From Rhodocyclaceae bacterium (GTDB taxonomy: Bacteria; Pseudomonadota; Gammaproteobacteria; Burkholderiales; Rhodocyclaceae): a stretch of DNA of 64,000 nucleotides. Below the pieces are notes generated by a model. The model had not been told where the DNA came from, made no database searches, and saw nothing but the letters and a program-made list of their open reading frames with translations. A program made the position numbers and the translations under genes. Positions 40,591 through 50,482 of this stretch are shown here, in pieces; within the stretch, counting starts at the first letter, position 1, and every line of letters starts with the position of its first letter. Location: contig NKXK01000029.1 in the NCBI GenBank assembly GCA_004379165.1, positions 186,001-250,000 of the forward strand, in the 5' to 3' direction.

Positions 40591-41355
40591 GTGATCCGCT
40601 TTGACTGCATTACCCTGTTTCCGGAGATGTTCGCTGCGGTGACCGAGAGCGGTATTACGCGGCGGGCGCTGGAGGAAGGGCATTGGGGATGGCAGGCGTG
40701 GAATCCGCGGGATTTCGCCGAAAATGCCTGGCGGCGCGTCGATGATCGTCCTTTCGGGGGCGGGCCGGGCATGGTGATGCAGCCGGGGCCGCTGGAAAAG
40801 GCAATTCTTGCCGCCAAGGCGCAGCAGCGCGAGTCAGGGCAGGCGACGAGCCGGGTCATCTACCTCTCGCCGCAGGGCGCACGCCTCACCCATGAACGGG
40901 TGATGCAACTGGCGACGGGCGATGAAGGCTTGATTCTTCTTTGCGGTCGCTATGAAGGGGTTGACGAGCGTTTGATCGGGCGCTGTGTTGATGAAGAACT
41001 GTCGATCGGAGATTTTGTGCTGTCCGGTGGCGAATTGCCGGCAATGGTGTTGATTGACGCTGTTGTCCGCCAGTTGCCGGGTGTGCTCGGAGATGCCGCT
41101 TCGGCGGTGGAAGATTCGTTTGTCGGTGGTTTGCTGGATTGCCCGCACTACACCCGCCCGGAAGTCTACGAGGGTGAGTCGGTGCCGGAAGTATTGATGT
41201 CCGGCGACCACAAAAGAATTCGTCGCTGGCGGCTCAAGCAGTCGCTAGCGCGGACCCGGAAGCGCCGGCCGGATTTGCTGGCGCACCGCAGTCTGACTGC
41301 GGAGGAAGCGCAACTACTCACGGAAATATCCGGAGAGGAGCAATGCGGTGAGTAA
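40591..41355 (+). CDS. trmD: tRNA (guanine37-N1)-methyltransferase TrmD
   Basis: 254 residues, of the SPOUT knotted class. The start is GTG 40591, giving [14 protein letters not shown]; the longer in-frame extension overlaps rimM and is unlike the family. [38 protein letters not shown] and [15 protein letters not shown] form the S-adenosylmethionine knot. It methylates G37 of tRNAs to prevent +1 frameshifts. 20 bp after rimM. Confidence 0.97.
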   Translation: MIRFDCITLFPEMFAAVTESGITRRALEEGHWGWQAWNPRDFAENAWRRVDDRPFGGGPGMVMQPGPLEKAILAAKAQQRESGQATSRVIYLSPQGARLTHERVMQLATGDEGLILLCGRYEGVDERLIGRCVDEELSIGDFVLSGGELPAMVLIDAVVRQLPGVLGDAASAVEDSFVGGLLDCPHYTRPEVYEGESVPEVLMSGDHKRIRRWRLKQSLARTRKRRPDLLAHRSLTAEEAQLLTEISGEEQCGE

Positions 41356-41381
41356 GTGTTTTTGATATTTAAGGATCTCAC

Positions 41382-41753
41382 ATGAACCTGATTCAACAGC
41401 TGGAACAAGAAGAAATCGCCCGCCTGAGCAAGACCATTCCCGAATTCGCTCCCGGCGACACCGTCGTCGTGCAAGTGAAGGTCAAGGAAGGTAACCGCGA
41501 GCGTCTGCAGGCTTACGAAGGCGTCGTCATTGCCAAGCGTAACCGTGGTCTGAACTCCGGCTTCACCGTTCGGAAGATTTCGTCTGGCGAAGGCGTCGAG
41601 CGTACTTTCCAGACCTATTCCCCGCTGGTTGCTTCCATCGAAGTGAAGCGCCGTGGTGATGTTCGTCGCGCCAAGCTGTACTACCTCCGCGATCGTTCCG
41701 GCAAGTCCGCACGTATCAAGGAAAAGCTGCCGGCGAAGAAGACCGCTGCCTGA
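41382..41753 (+). CDS. rplS: 50S ribosomal protein L19
   Basis: 123 residues. [30 protein letters not shown] and [17 protein letters not shown] are typical of L19, which sits at the 30S-50S interface. It is the last gene of the operon and is followed by a terminator. AAGGA lies before ATG 41382. Confidence 0.98.
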   Translation: MNLIQQLEQEEIARLSKTIPEFAPGDTVVVQVKVKEGNRERLQAYEGVVIAKRNRGLNSGFTVRKISSGEGVERTFQTYSPLVASIEVKRRGDVRRAKLYYLRDRSGKSARIKEKLPAKKTAA

Positions 41754-41778
41754 TCGGCATCGTTCTGCTGGTATTCGA

Positions 41779-41799
41779 GGGCGCTTCGGCGCCCTTTTT
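41779..41799 (+). terminator. rho-independent terminator of the rpsP-rplS operon
   Basis: GGGCGC and GCGCCC pair around the stable tetraloop TTCG, followed by TTTTT. Confidence 0.9.
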
Positions 41800-41827
41800 C
41801 ATTGCCATTGTCCCGGATGAGGGCGTG

Positions 41828-41850
41828 AAAAAGGGGCTTTCAAGCCCCTT
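41828..41850 (-). terminator. rho-independent terminator of the xseB-folE2 genes
   Basis: Read on the minus strand, AAGGGGCTT and AAGCCCCTT pair and are followed by a T-run (TTTTTC). It lies 28 bp after the folE2 stop. Confidence 0.85.
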
Positions 41851-41877
41851 GGTGTCTGCTGTGGTCAACCCGGAAAA

Positions 41878-42687
41878 TCAGCCGATTTTCTTGTCGCGCT
41901 CGATAAGTGCGTAGGCCGAGTGGTTGTGGATGGATTCGAAGTTTTCCGACTCCACGACATAGGCTTCGATGCGCGCCTCGGCATTGAGACGGGCGGCGAC
42001 GTCGCGGACCATGTCCTCGACGAATTTTGGATTGTCGTAGGCGCGTTCGGTGACATATTTTTCATCCGGGCGCTTGAGCAAGCCAAACAGTTCGCAGGAG
42101 GCTTCGGACTCGACGAGTTCCACGATTTCCTCGATCCAGACGCGCTCGGTCGTGCGGGCGGTAATGGTGACGTGCGAGCGCTGGTTGTGGGCACCGCGCT
42201 CGGAAATTTTCTTGGAGCAGGGACACAGGCTGGTCACCGGCACGACCACCTTCAGCGAAAAGCTGATCTCATCACCGCTGATATCACCGATGAAGGTGAC
42301 GTCGTAGTCCATCAGGCTCTGTACGCCGGACACTGGTGCAGCTTTGTTGATGAAGTACGGGAAATTCATCTCGATGTGACCGGTTTCGGCCTCCAGCTTT
42401 TGCAGCATTTCGCGCAGCATGGTCGGGAAATTCTCGACCGAAATCTCGCGCTCGTGACCGTTGAGGATCTCGACGAAGCGCGACATGTGCGTGCCCTTGA
42501 AATTATGCGGCAGGCCGACGTACATGTTGAAAACGGCGATGGTGTGCTGGATGCCGCCGGTTTTGTCCTGCACCTTGATCGGGTGGCGGATGGCCTTGAT
42601 GCCCACCTTGTTGATGGCGAGCTGGCGGGTGTCGGCGGAGTTCTGGACGTCCGGGATCTGCGTAACGGAATTGCTGGGGGAGGTCAT
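41878..42687 (-). CDS. folE2: GTP cyclohydrolase FolE2 (type IB)
   Basis: 269 residues. FolE2 converts GTP to dihydroneopterin triphosphate, the first step to folate (and queuosine), as a metal-flexible alternative to FolE. The family marks are [19 protein letters not shown] near residue 45 and the Cys of [22 protein letters not shown]. It is last in the xseB-ispA-dxs-folE2 order, 15 bp after dxs. Zinc control is sometimes seen for folE2, but no Zur-like box was found here. Confidence 0.96.
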   Translation of the reverse strand: MTSPSNSVTQIPDVQNSADTRQLAINKVGIKAIRHPIKVQDKTGGIQHTIAVFNMYVGLPHNFKGTHMSRFVEILNGHEREISVENFPTMLREMLQKLEAETGHIEMNFPYFINKAAPVSGVQSLMDYDVTFIGDISGDEISFSLKVVVPVTSLCPCSKKISERGAHNQRSHVTITARTTERVWIEEIVELVESEASCELFGLLKRPDEKYVTERAYDNPKFVEDMVRDVAARLNAEARIEAYVVESENFESIHNHSAYALIERDKKIG

Positions 42688-42702
42688 GAGCTGTTCTATC
42701 GG

Positions 42703-44568
42703 TTATTTTCTGTTGAGGCGGGCGGTGACGGCCTGCACGATGCCGTCCTTGTCGAGGCCCAGTTCGGCGAGCAATTGTCCCTGTTCGCCATGGTCGATGA
42801 AGCGGTCGGGAAGACCGAGGCGCAGTATCGGCAGGTTGATGCCTTGTTCAGCAAGCACGCGCTCGACTTCCGAGCCGGCGCCGCCGATGACTGCGTTTTC
42901 TTCGATACTCACCAGCAGCGAATGGTTCCCGGCCAGTTCAAGAATCATCGCCGCGTCGATCGGTTTGACGTAGCGCATGTTGACGACGGTGGCATCCAGC
43001 GTCTCGCCGGCAGCCAAAGCGGCGCCCAGCAGCGGACCGAAGGCGAGCAGGGCGACATCCTTGCCCTGGCGACGGATTTCCGCCTTGCCCAGCGGCAGCG
43101 TGTGGAGTTCCGTTGACGGGATGGCGCCGCAGCCACTGCCGCGCGGGTAGCGGACCAGACTCGGGCCGTCATGGGCGAATGCCGTCGACAGCATCTGCCG
43201 GCATTCAGCTTCGTCCGACGGGGTCATCACCACCATGTTCGGAATGCAGGTTACGTAGGAGATATCGAAGGTGCCGTGGTGCGTCGGGCCGTCGGCGCCA
43301 ACTAGCCCGCCACGGTCAACGGCGAAAACCACCGGCAGGTTCTGCAGGGCAACGTCGTGCACCAGTTGGTCGTAAGCGCGCTGCAGGAAGGTCGAGTAAA
43401 TGGCGACCACCGGCTTCAAGCCCTCGCAGGCGAGGCCTGCAGCGAAGGTCACCGCGTGTTGCTCGGCAATCCCGACATCGTAGTAGCGATCAGCATGTTC
43501 ATTGGCGAAGCGGACCATGCCCGAGCCTTCGCGCATCGCCGGGGTGATGCCGACCAGCCGGGAATCTGCCTTGGCCATGTCGCACAGCCAGTCGCCAAAG
43601 ACTTGGGTAAAGGTCAGCTTGCCGCCACCCTTGCCGGACTGGATGCCTTCGCCGGCAGCGAATTTGCCGACGCCATGGTAAAGGATGGGGTCGGCCTCAG
43701 CCAGCTTGTAGCCCTGGCCCTTCTTGGTGATGACGTGCAGGAACTTGGGGCCCTTGATCGACTTGAGGTTTTCCAGTGTCGGAATCAGGGCGTCAAGATC
43801 GTGGCCGTCGATCGGGCCGTAGTAATGGAAGCCAAACTCTTCGAACAGCGTTCCCGGGGCGATCATGCCCTTGACGTGCTCCTCGGCGCGACGCGCCAGT
43901 TCAAGCAGCGGTGGAGCGAAGCCGAGCATGTGCCGGCCGGCTTCGCGGGCAGCGTTGAAGGTCTTGCTCGACGTCAGGCGGGTCAGGATGTTGTTCAGCG
44001 CGCCGACCGGCGGCGAGATCGACATCTCGTTGTCGTTGAGGATGACCAGCATGTCGGCATCGGCGACGCCGGCGTTGTTCAGTGCCTCGAAGGCCATGCC
44101 AGCGGACATTGCGCCGTCGCCGATGATGGCCACGGCCTTGCGGTCCTCGCCCTTTTGTTTGGCTGCCAGCGCCATCCCCAGCGCTGCCGAAATCGAGGTC
44201 GATGAATGACCGACGCCAAAGGTGTCGTAGGGGCTTTCGCAACGCTTCGGAAAGCCGGCGACGCCGTGGCGCATGCGCAGCTTGTTCATTCCCTGGCGGC
44301 GACCGGTGAGGACCTTGTGCGGATAGCACTGGTGGCCGACGTCCCAGACCAGGCGATCTTCCGGAGTGTTGAAGACAGCATGCAGGGCGATGGTCAGCTC
44401 GACGGTGCCGAGGTTGGACGACAGATGGCCGCCCGTCTGCGAGACCGACTCGATCAGGAAAGCACGCAGCTCGCTGGCGAGTTGCGGCAGTTGCTTGCGA
44501 TCCAGTCGGCGCAGGTCAGCCGGGCTGGTGATCGTATCAAGCAGGGGAGTGTGCTGGCTTTGGCCCAT
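42703..44568 (-). CDS. dxs: 1-deoxy-D-xylulose-5-phosphate synthase
   Basis: A 621-residue thiamine-diphosphate enzyme that joins pyruvate and glyceraldehyde 3-phosphate, the first step of the MEP isoprenoid route. [18 protein letters not shown], the ThDP motif [15 protein letters not shown]...NDNEMSIS and [15 protein letters not shown] are diagnostic. It is 2 bp after ispA, so the precursor and prenyl-chain enzymes are coexpressed. Confidence 0.98.
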   Translation of the reverse strand: MGQSQHTPLLDTITSPADLRRLDRKQLPQLASELRAFLIESVSQTGGHLSSNLGTVELTIALHAVFNTPEDRLVWDVGHQCYPHKVLTGRRQGMNKLRMRHGVAGFPKRCESPYDTFGVGHSSTSISAALGMALAAKQKGEDRKAVAIIGDGAMSAGMAFEALNNAGVADADMLVILNDNEMSISPPVGALNNILTRLTSSKTFNAAREAGRHMLGFAPPLLELARRAEEHVKGMIAPGTLFEEFGFHYYGPIDGHDLDALIPTLENLKSIKGPKFLHVITKKGQGYKLAEADPILYHGVGKFAAGEGIQSGKGGGKLTFTQVFGDWLCDMAKADSRLVGITPAMREGSGMVRFANEHADRYYDVGIAEQHAVTFAAGLACEGLKPVVAIYSTFLQRAYDQLVHDVALQNLPVVFAVDRGGLVGADGPTHHGTFDISYVTCIPNMVVMTPSDEAECRQMLSTAFAHDGPSLVRYPRGSGCGAIPSTELHTLPLGKAEIRRQGKDVALLAFGPLLGAALAAGETLDATVVNMRYVKPIDAAMILELAGNHSLLVSIEENAVIGGAGSEVERVLAEQGINLPILRLGLPDRFIDHGEQGQLLAELGLDKDGIVQAVTARLNRK

Positions 44569-44570
44569 GA

Positions 44571-45464
44571 TCAGAATTGCCGGTGGCAGATGAAGTCGGC
44601 CAGCTGGATCAGCCGGCTGGCGCGTTCGCCGAACATGGACAGCGCCGACAGGGCTTCGGTTCGCAGTTCTTCGGCATAAATCCGGGCGACATCGAGGCCG
44701 AGCAGGGCGACGTAGGTGGGCTTGTCGGCGGCTTCGTCCTTGCCGGCGGTTTTGCCGAGCGTGGCGGTGCTGGCGGTGCAGTCGAGAATGTCGTCGACCA
44801 CCTGGAAAAGCAGGCCGGCGCGTTTGGCAAAACGGTCAAGTGCATTGCGTTCGTCAGCGCTGAGCGGGCGGCCGCACAGCGCGCCGAGCATGACGGCAGC
44901 GCGGATCAGGGCGCCGGTTTTCAGCGCGTGCATCAGTTCCAGTTCCGGCTGGCTGAGTGCGGTGCCGACCGAGGCGAGGTCGATGGCCTGGCCGCCGGCC
45001 ATGCCTCGCGAGCCACTGGCGTGAGCGAGCAGGGCGATCATTTCAAGTTGCTGGCGGGCGTCGCCGAGAGGCTGGGCGGCCAGCAGCTCGAAGGCCTGCG
45101 TCTGCAGGCTGTCACCGACCAGCAGGGCAGTTGGCTCGTCGTATTCGACATGACAGGTCGGGCGACCACGGCGCAGCACGTCGTCATCCATACACGGCAG
45201 ATCGTCATGGACCAGCGAATACGCATGGATCATCTCGACGGCGCAGGCGACCACGTCGAGGTGATCCGGCGCCGCATCGGTGAGTTCGCCAGCGGCGAAG
45301 GCCAGCAGCGGACGTACCCGCTTGCCGCCGCCGAGCGTGGCGTAGCGCATGGCATCGTGCAGACGATGGGGCAGGCTGTCTGCGGGGGGCAGGAAACGGG
45401 CGAGGGCAGCCTCGGTGCGGGCCTGGGTGCCGGCCATCCAGTCGGTGAAGGCGGTGGCGCTCAT
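44571..45464 (-). CDS. ispA: farnesyl diphosphate synthase (geranyltranstransferase)
   Basis: A 297-residue class I prenyltransferase. FARM is DDLPCMDDD with a following [12 protein letters not shown] is DDILD. The residues just before FARM (MIHAYSLVH) include no bulky Phe-Phe pair, which fits the bacterial short-chain C15 type. Its start overlaps the xseB stop (ATGA). Confidence 0.95.
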   Translation of the reverse strand: MSATAFTDWMAGTQARTEAALARFLPPADSLPHRLHDAMRYATLGGGKRVRPLLAFAAGELTDAAPDHLDVVACAVEMIHAYSLVHDDLPCMDDDVLRRGRPTCHVEYDEPTALLVGDSLQTQAFELLAAQPLGDARQQLEMIALLAHASGSRGMAGGQAIDLASVGTALSQPELELMHALKTGALIRAAVMLGALCGRPLSADERNALDRFAKRAGLLFQVVDDILDCTASTATLGKTAGKDEAADKPTYVALLGLDVARIYAEELRTEALSALSMFGERASRLIQLADFICHRQF

Positions 45465-45703
45465 GCGTCGCCTGCCTTGCCAGCCGGCTCGAATTCGCGC
45501 AATTCGCCATTTTCAAGCACACGAATCTCGGATTCGGCGGCGTTCAACTGCCCCTGGCAATGCTGCATCAAAGCCATGCCGCGCTGATAGGCGGCAATCG
45601 AGGCGTCCAACTCGAGCTTGCCTTCCTCCATGCGGGAGACGATGTCCTCGAGTTCGGCCAGGGCCGTCTCGAATTTCATGTCGGCGATGGGGGATAGGTC
45701 CAT
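45461..45703 (-). CDS. xseB: exodeoxyribonuclease VII small subunit
   Basis: 80 residues. KFETALAELEDIVSRMEEGKL and LDASIAAYQRGMALMQHCQ are the XseB hallmarks, a helical hairpin that binds XseA. ATG 45703 gives a standard length, while the longer frame runs into the divergent promoter region. xseB-ispA-dxs is a common proteobacterial order. Confidence 0.95.
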   Translation of the reverse strand: MDLSPIADMKFETALAELEDIVSRMEEGKLELDASIAAYQRGMALMQHCQGQLNAAESEIRVLENGELREFEPAGKAGDA

Positions 45704-45807
45704 TGTGTGCAAGTTCCGGAAAACACGCGAAAATACTCCATCAAGGGGCTTCTGGTCAAATGCGGGGCGGGGTAAAATCGCCCTTTTGCAACCCGCTGGA
45801 GCGTGGA

Positions 45808-46944
45808 ATGTCTGACGTGGCAACACTGTCCCGTTTGGCCCCCGCAGTTTCGCAACTGCCGGTGGACTGGTACTTCGATGACAGGATTCATGAGCTGGAG
45901 ATAAAGCTCATCTTCGATGCCGGTCCCGGCTATGTCGGTCATCAGCTGATGGTGCCCGAGGCGAGTGACTGGCGCTCCCTGGAGTGGAAGGACCACGGCC
46001 AGATGCTGCTCAATGGCGGCAGCGAAGGTCCGAATGCCGGCTTCTGGCAGATGTCCAATGTCTGCCGTCATCGCCAGGCGATCATGTTACAAGGCTCGGG
46101 TAAACTCAATGTCCCCATCGTCTGCCCGATTCACCGCTGGACCTACAACCAGGGCGGCGAACTGATCGGGGCGCCGCATTTTCCGCAGAATCCCTGCCTG
46201 AATCTGAACAAGGCACAGCTGGAAAACTGGAACGGCCTGCTCTTCAAGGGCCCGCGCTCGGCGAATGCCGATCTCGGCGGCATGAAGGTTGCACGTGATC
46301 TCGATTTCACGGGCTACAAGCTCGACCACGTCGAGATGCACACCTGCAACTACAACTGGAAGACCTTCATCGAGGTTTATCTCGAGGACTACCACGTCGT
46401 TCCGTACCACCCGGGTCTGGGCAATTTCGTCACCTGTGACGATCTGACCTGGCAGTTCGGCGACTGGTATTCGGTGCAAAAAGTTGGCATTACCTCGCTG
46501 ATGAAGGATTCTTCGTCCGGTGTCTACAACCGCTGGCAGAAGGTCGTTCGCGAGTATTACGGCGACCGGGGTGAGACGCCGCCGCAGGGCGCGATCTGGC
46601 TGACCTACTACCCGAATATCATGGTCGAGTGGTATCCGCACGTGCTGGTGGTTTCGACGCTGCTGCCGCAGGGGCCGGACAAGACGATGAACGTCGTCGA
46701 GTTTTACTACCCGGAGGAAATTGTCGATTTCGAGCGCGAATTCATCGAGGCCGAGCGTGCGGCCTACATGGAAACCGCGATTGAGGATGACGATATCGGC
46801 GAGCGCATGGACCGCGGCCGCAAGGCGCTGCTGGCGCAAGGGCGCAGCGAGGTCGGGCCGTACCAGAGCCCGATGGAGGACGGCATGCAGCACTTCCACG
46901 AGTTCTATCGTCGTGTCATGCAGGATGCCATCGCCGCGCGCTGA
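45808..46944 (+). CDS. Rieske non-heme iron oxygenase, alpha subunit type
   Basis: 378 residues. The Rieske [2Fe-2S] motif is CRHRQ...CPIHRW (CxH, then CxxH) at about residues 91-115. The mononuclear iron motif is EDYHVVPYHPG, with two His and the bridging Asp before it. There is no reductase or ferredoxin gene next to it, so electron partners are elsewhere. A hydroxylase or demethylase acting on an aromatic, quaternary amine or lipid is possible; the substrate cannot be read. It diverges from xseB. Confidence 0.88.
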   Translation: MSDVATLSRLAPAVSQLPVDWYFDDRIHELEIKLIFDAGPGYVGHQLMVPEASDWRSLEWKDHGQMLLNGGSEGPNAGFWQMSNVCRHRQAIMLQGSGKLNVPIVCPIHRWTYNQGGELIGAPHFPQNPCLNLNKAQLENWNGLLFKGPRSANADLGGMKVARDLDFTGYKLDHVEMHTCNYNWKTFIEVYLEDYHVVPYHPGLGNFVTCDDLTWQFGDWYSVQKVGITSLMKDSSSGVYNRWQKVVREYYGDRGETPPQGAIWLTYYPNIMVEWYPHVLVVSTLLPQGPDKTMNVVEFYYPEEIVDFEREFIEAERAAYMETAIEDDDIGERMDRGRKALLAQGRSEVGPYQSPMEDGMQHFHEFYRRVMQDAIAAR

Positions 46945-46997
46945 GCGCGAATTTCCGCCTGCCGATTTTGGCCTGTTTTTCAGGTTCACCGCAGCAG

Positions 46998-47032
46998 AGG
47001 CGCCGGCAGTCAAACCGGCGCCTTGTTTTTTC
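46998..47032 (+). terminator. rho-independent terminator after the Rieske gene
   Basis: AGGCGCCGG and CCGGCGCCT form a 9-bp stem with an 8-nt loop, followed by TGTTTTTT. Confidence 0.88.
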
Positions 47033-47064
47033 CGGGGCCTATTTTTCGGAGCACTTTCCCCAGC

Positions 47065-47916
47065 ATGCAATCCCTGTGGATGATCGCCGCCAGCTTCCTG
47101 TTTGCCTGCATGGGCGTCTGCGTCAAGTTCGCCGCGGCCACCCACTCGGCGGTCGAAATCACCTTCTACCGTAGCTTCATCTCGCTGCTGATGATGTATG
47201 CGCTGGTCCGCCTGCGCGGCGTGCCGCTGGCGACACCGCACTGGCGCTGGCAGGTAACGCGCGGCATCGTCGGTTTCTCGGCGCTGTTTTCCTATTTCTA
47301 CGCCATCACGCTGCTGCCGCTGGCGACGGCGGTGACGTTGAACTACACCTCGGCAATTTTTCTCGCCCTCTATCTGGCGCTAGCCGGCTGGCAGATGCGC
47401 AAGGGCATGCTCGGTGCACTCGCCGTTGGCCTGTTCGGCGTGGTGCTGCTGCTGCGCCCGACCTTCCATGCCGATCAACTGGTCGGCGGCCTGATCGGTC
47501 TGGGGTCCGGTGTGCTTGCCGGGATGGCGTATTTCAGTGTCCGCGAACTCGGGGCGCGGGGGGAGCCGGAAACTCGGACGGTCTTTTATTTCTCGCTGGT
47601 TTCCTCGGTCGGCGCGGCACTCTGGCTCGCCTTTAGCGAAATCCATCCCGTTGATTTCGACAGCGGCCTGTTGCTGCTCGGTGTCGCCACTTTTGCCACG
47701 CTGGCCCAACTGGCGATGACGAGAGCCTACTCTCGAGGCAAGACCCTGATGTCAGCTTCATTGGCCTACAGCACGGTGATCTTCTCCAGCCTCTTCGGCA
47801 TGCTCTTCTGGGGCGAGGTGTTGCCGGCCTCGGCCTGGGCGGCGATTGCCCTGATCATCCTCTCCGGCATCGCCGCGACCCACTTTTCACGTGCCAGTCC
47901 GGTCGAGCAGGATTAA
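47065..47916 (+). CDS. EamA-family (DMT superfamily) transporter
   Basis: 283 residues with ten predicted hydrophobic helices in two EamA repeats; the first starts ASFLFACMGVCVKFAA and the second after about residue 150. Motifs such as YTSAIFLALYLAL and STVIFSSLFGMLFWGE are typical. Members export metabolites such as amino acids or riboflavin. The substrate is unknown. GGAG lies about 13 nt before ATG 47065, rather far. Confidence 0.88.
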   Translation: MQSLWMIAASFLFACMGVCVKFAAATHSAVEITFYRSFISLLMMYALVRLRGVPLATPHWRWQVTRGIVGFSALFSYFYAITLLPLATAVTLNYTSAIFLALYLALAGWQMRKGMLGALAVGLFGVVLLLRPTFHADQLVGGLIGLGSGVLAGMAYFSVRELGARGEPETRTVFYFSLVSSVGAALWLAFSEIHPVDFDSGLLLLGVATFATLAQLAMTRAYSRGKTLMSASLAYSTVIFSSLFGMLFWGEVLPASAWAAIALIILSGIAATHFSRASPVEQD

Positions 47917-47991
47917 GATAGCTTTACAGGCTGCTGTAAGTGCCGCGGTTGCGGGCTGGCAGCGCGTTACAACCAGAACAAGGAGCCAGAG

Positions 47992-48357
47992 ATGATCGTT
48001 ATTGACCACCAACCCAGCCGGGTTAGCGTTTCCGTATTCGGTGAGTTCACGCTCCCCGATTACAAGGAATTCGAGGAGGTCGTCAATTACAAGGTCAAGT
48101 TTGAAGGGCCGGTCGATCTCTTTTTCGATCTCAGCCAGATGGCGGACTTCACGCTCGACGTTGCCTTTGAGGAAATCAAGTTCTCGCGGGCGCACGCCGA
48201 CGACTTCCGTCGTGTCGCAGTGGTGACCGACAGCCAATGGGTGACCTGGAGCGCGTGGCTGTCGCAGACCTTCGTCAATGCCGATGTCGAGGTTTTCGAC
48301 AATGCCGGCAAGGCACGTCAGTGGCTGGATGAAGCTGACGGGGATACTGCAGAGTGA
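47992..48357 (+). CDS. SpoIIAA-like (STAS/SEC14-type) protein
   Basis: 121 residues, one compact alpha/beta domain: VSVSVFGEFTLPDYKEFEEVV, then DLFFDLSQMADFTLD and RRVAVVTDSQWVTW. It resembles the SpoIIAA-like family of small proteins, some of which bind lipids or regulate partners. Its stop overlaps the rhodanese start (GTGA), so the two are coupled. AAGGAGCC gives a good ribosome site. Confidence 0.75.
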   Translation: MIVIDHQPSRVSVSVFGEFTLPDYKEFEEVVNYKVKFEGPVDLFFDLSQMADFTLDVAFEEIKFSRAHADDFRRVAVVTDSQWVTWSAWLSQTFVNADVEVFDNAGKARQWLDEADGDTAE

Positions 48358-49196
48358 GTTTCTCGACGCTGATCGGTGTCGCGACGCTGCAGGCAAACCT
48401 TGAAAATCCCGACTGGCGGATCGTCGATGTCCGCCACCAGCTGACCGATAATGGCTACGGCGAGCGGGCTTATGCCGAGGCGCATATTCCCGGTGCCGTC
48501 TTCATGCATTGCGACCGCGACCTCTCCGGGTCGATGACGGGTATCAATGGCCGTCATCCTCTGCCGGATCGGGACCGGCTGATCGCCCGGCTGGGCGGGA
48601 TCGGCATTGGCCCGCAGACGCAGGTCGTGGTCTATGACGATGCCCAGGGCATGATTGCCGGCCGCTTGTGGTGGCTGTTGCGCTGGCTCGGGCACGAGGC
48701 GGTTGCCGTTCTCGATGGTGGCCTGCAGGCCTGGCTGGCTGCGGGCGGGGTGATGAGCGCAGACGTTCTGCCGCCGCGGCCGGCTGTTTTTGTTGCCGCC
48801 GACCCGCTGACCGGGTTGGTTACGGCCGGCGAGGTGATGGATGCCCTCGGTCAGCCGACGATGCAAGTGGTCGATGCCCGTGCGCCTGACCGCTTCCGTG
48901 GCGAAAACGAGACCCTCGATCCGGTAGGTGGGCATATTCCGGGGGCAATCAACCGATTCTTTCGCGACAACCTCGAAGCCGACGGCCGCTTCAAGGCGCC
49001 GGCGCAGTTGCGTGCCGAGTGGCTGGCGCGCCTGGCCGGCATTCCGCCGGAACGGGTGGTGCATCAGTGTGGCTCCGGTGTCTCCGCCTGTCACAACCAG
49101 CTGGCAATGGCGGTTGCCGGCTTGAGCGGTTCCCGGCTCTATGCCGGCTCGTGGAGCGAGTGGTGCGCTGACTCTGGTCGGCCGGTCGCTCGCTGA
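48354..49196 (+). CDS. two-domain sulfurtransferase (rhodanese / 3-mercaptopyruvate type)
   Basis: 280 residues. An inactive N-terminal rhodanese domain (no Cys at the loop: VVYDDAQGMIAGRLWW) is followed by an active one with VVHQCGSGVSACHNQ. CGSGV is the loop form seen in 3-mercaptopyruvate sulfurtransferases (SseA) rather than thiosulfate rhodaneses. Signature strings include VDARAPDRFRGENE. There is no signal peptide, so it is cytoplasmic. It starts with a GTG. It precedes the molybdenum-enzyme genes by 112 bp. Confidence 0.88.
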   Translation: MSFSTLIGVATLQANLENPDWRIVDVRHQLTDNGYGERAYAEAHIPGAVFMHCDRDLSGSMTGINGRHPLPDRDRLIARLGGIGIGPQTQVVVYDDAQGMIAGRLWWLLRWLGHEAVAVLDGGLQAWLAAGGVMSADVLPPRPAVFVAADPLTGLVTAGEVMDALGQPTMQVVDARAPDRFRGENETLDPVGGHIPGAINRFFRDNLEADGRFKAPAQLRAEWLARLAGIPPERVVHQCGSGVSACHNQLAMAVAGLSGSRLYAGSWSEWCADSGRPVAR

Positions 49197-49308
49197 GCGC
49201 GACAGAACGCGAGCGTCTTGCGGTCGGCACGGGATTACGGCCGGTGCTAATTGTCGCCGGTGATGCACCCTTGTTGTTCGGATTGTTTTTTGTGCGGAGT
49301 TTTGCACC

Positions 49309-49611
49309 ATGAATATCCTTGAAAAATTGCTGCCTCTCGTTTTTGGCCAGTTTTTGCTGTTCACCGCAGCAGTAGCCCAGACGGCTGAAGTCGCCGGTTT
49401 GCGTCCTGATCAGCGCCCTGCCGGGGCGCCGGTGATCGAGCGTTTCGAGCCGGATGCCGCGTGGCAGGCGCTCAAGGGCATTGCCGAGCCACAGACCGGG
49501 GTGGGTTTTCTGAAGGATCAGGGGGCGTGGTACACGCCGTTCAACCGCCCGAACATGCCCGGCCGTTACGATATCCGGCATCTCCACGAACAAAACAAGC
49601 CGAAAGAATGA
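49309..49611 (+). CDS. small exported protein of unknown family, first gene of the molybdenum-enzyme operon
   Basis: 100 residues. A signal peptide covers about residues 1-23 (FGQFLLFTAAVAQT). The mature 75-residue part has no Cys, no heme motif and no clear repeat; it ends with an aromatic, Pro-rich stretch (GAWYTPFNRPNMPGRYDIRHLH). I know no family for it. Its stop overlaps the start of the pentaheme gene (ATGA), so it is probably a dedicated periplasmic subunit or assembly factor. The 112-bp gap upstream (49197-49308) must hold the promoter; I saw no clean FNR or sigma-54 box. Confidence 0.8.
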   Translation: MNILEKLLPLVFGQFLLFTAAVAQTAEVAGLRPDQRPAGAPVIERFEPDAAWQALKGIAEPQTGVGFLKDQGAWYTPFNRPNMPGRYDIRHLHEQNKPKE

Positions 49612-50471
49612 CCATGGAAAGCCCGAAAACCGGCATTCTGATTCTCGCCGTGGTGGCCGTTGCAGCGGCGGCCGGCGGCCTTCTTGGCTGGCAGATCCGC
49701 CAGCAGCCGCAGACAGTGCCTGCCGCCGTTGGCTACGGCAAACCTGCGGGGCAGGACCACCTGCGTGCGACCTACGACCCCATCCACTTCAAGCCTGCGA
49801 TCGATACAGCGACCGATGCCCAGTGTCTCGCCTGCCACCGCGAAGTGCTCGACGACAAGGTTCGTGAGCGCTCGCCGGCGGGGATCAGTGCCGCCGCCAG
49901 CAAGGCTTGGTATCAGGAGGTGAGTACCTACGCCGGCGAACAGGATACTTTCCACCGCCGTCATCTGGTGACGCCGATGGCCAAGGAGCTGATGAACCTG
50001 CGCTGTACGACCTGCCACCAGGGCAACGATCCGCGCGAGGAAGCGCCGGGCTCGTCGGCGACGGCGATGCCGCAATCGACCGATGCCTTCACGCTGCGCA
50101 AGCAGGTCAATCCCGAAACCACCTGCCTTAAGTGCCACGGCCAGATGAATATCGAGGTAATGGGCCTGCCGTCTCCCTGGCGCGAGAGCAAGGATATGTT
50201 TGGTAACAGCTGCCTGACTTGTCATGCAGCGATCCGTACCCAGCGCCATCAGGTCAATTACCTCAAGACGGAAGCGATTGAGGCTGCCGGTGCCAAGAAC
50301 GCCGACACCTGCTACGGCTGTCATGGCGGCCGCTCGTGGTACCGCATCGTCTACCCCTATCCGCGTCACGCCTGGGATGGCATGGCACCTGAAGTTCCCG
50401 ACTGGGCCAAGGATCGCCCGACCGAGAGCGAAGCACGGTTTCGCATGACAGCTACGGTCAACCCGAAATAA
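49608..50471 (+). CDS. membrane-anchored pentaheme cytochrome c
   Basis: 287 residues. One N-terminal hydrophobic anchor (about 9-27) is followed by a periplasmic domain with five CxxCH sites: CLACH (73), CTTCH (133), CLKCH (173), CLTCH (202) and CYGCH (235). Several other His residues could be distal ligands. Spacing is unlike NapC/NirT or TorC, whose first hemes lie just after the anchor, so this is a different class. It probably carries electrons between the quinone pool or other cytochromes and the molybdenum enzyme. It overlaps the upstream gene and is 11 bp before the next. Confidence 0.88.
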   Translation: MTMESPKTGILILAVVAVAAAAGGLLGWQIRQQPQTVPAAVGYGKPAGQDHLRATYDPIHFKPAIDTATDAQCLACHREVLDDKVRERSPAGISAAASKAWYQEVSTYAGEQDTFHRRHLVTPMAKELMNLRCTTCHQGNDPREEAPGSSATAMPQSTDAFTLRKQVNPETTCLKCHGQMNIEVMGLPSPWRESKDMFGNSCLTCHAAIRTQRHQVNYLKTEAIEAAGAKNADTCYGCHGGRSWYRIVYPYPRHAWDGMAPEVPDWAKDRPTESEARFRMTATVNPK

Positions 50472-50482
50472 AGGCAAAAATC

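Noticed and set aside
49197-49308. FNR or sigma-54 site before the molybdenum operon
   Set aside because: No TTGAT-N4-ATCAA pair, and the GG/GC spacing of -24/-12 elements does not fit.
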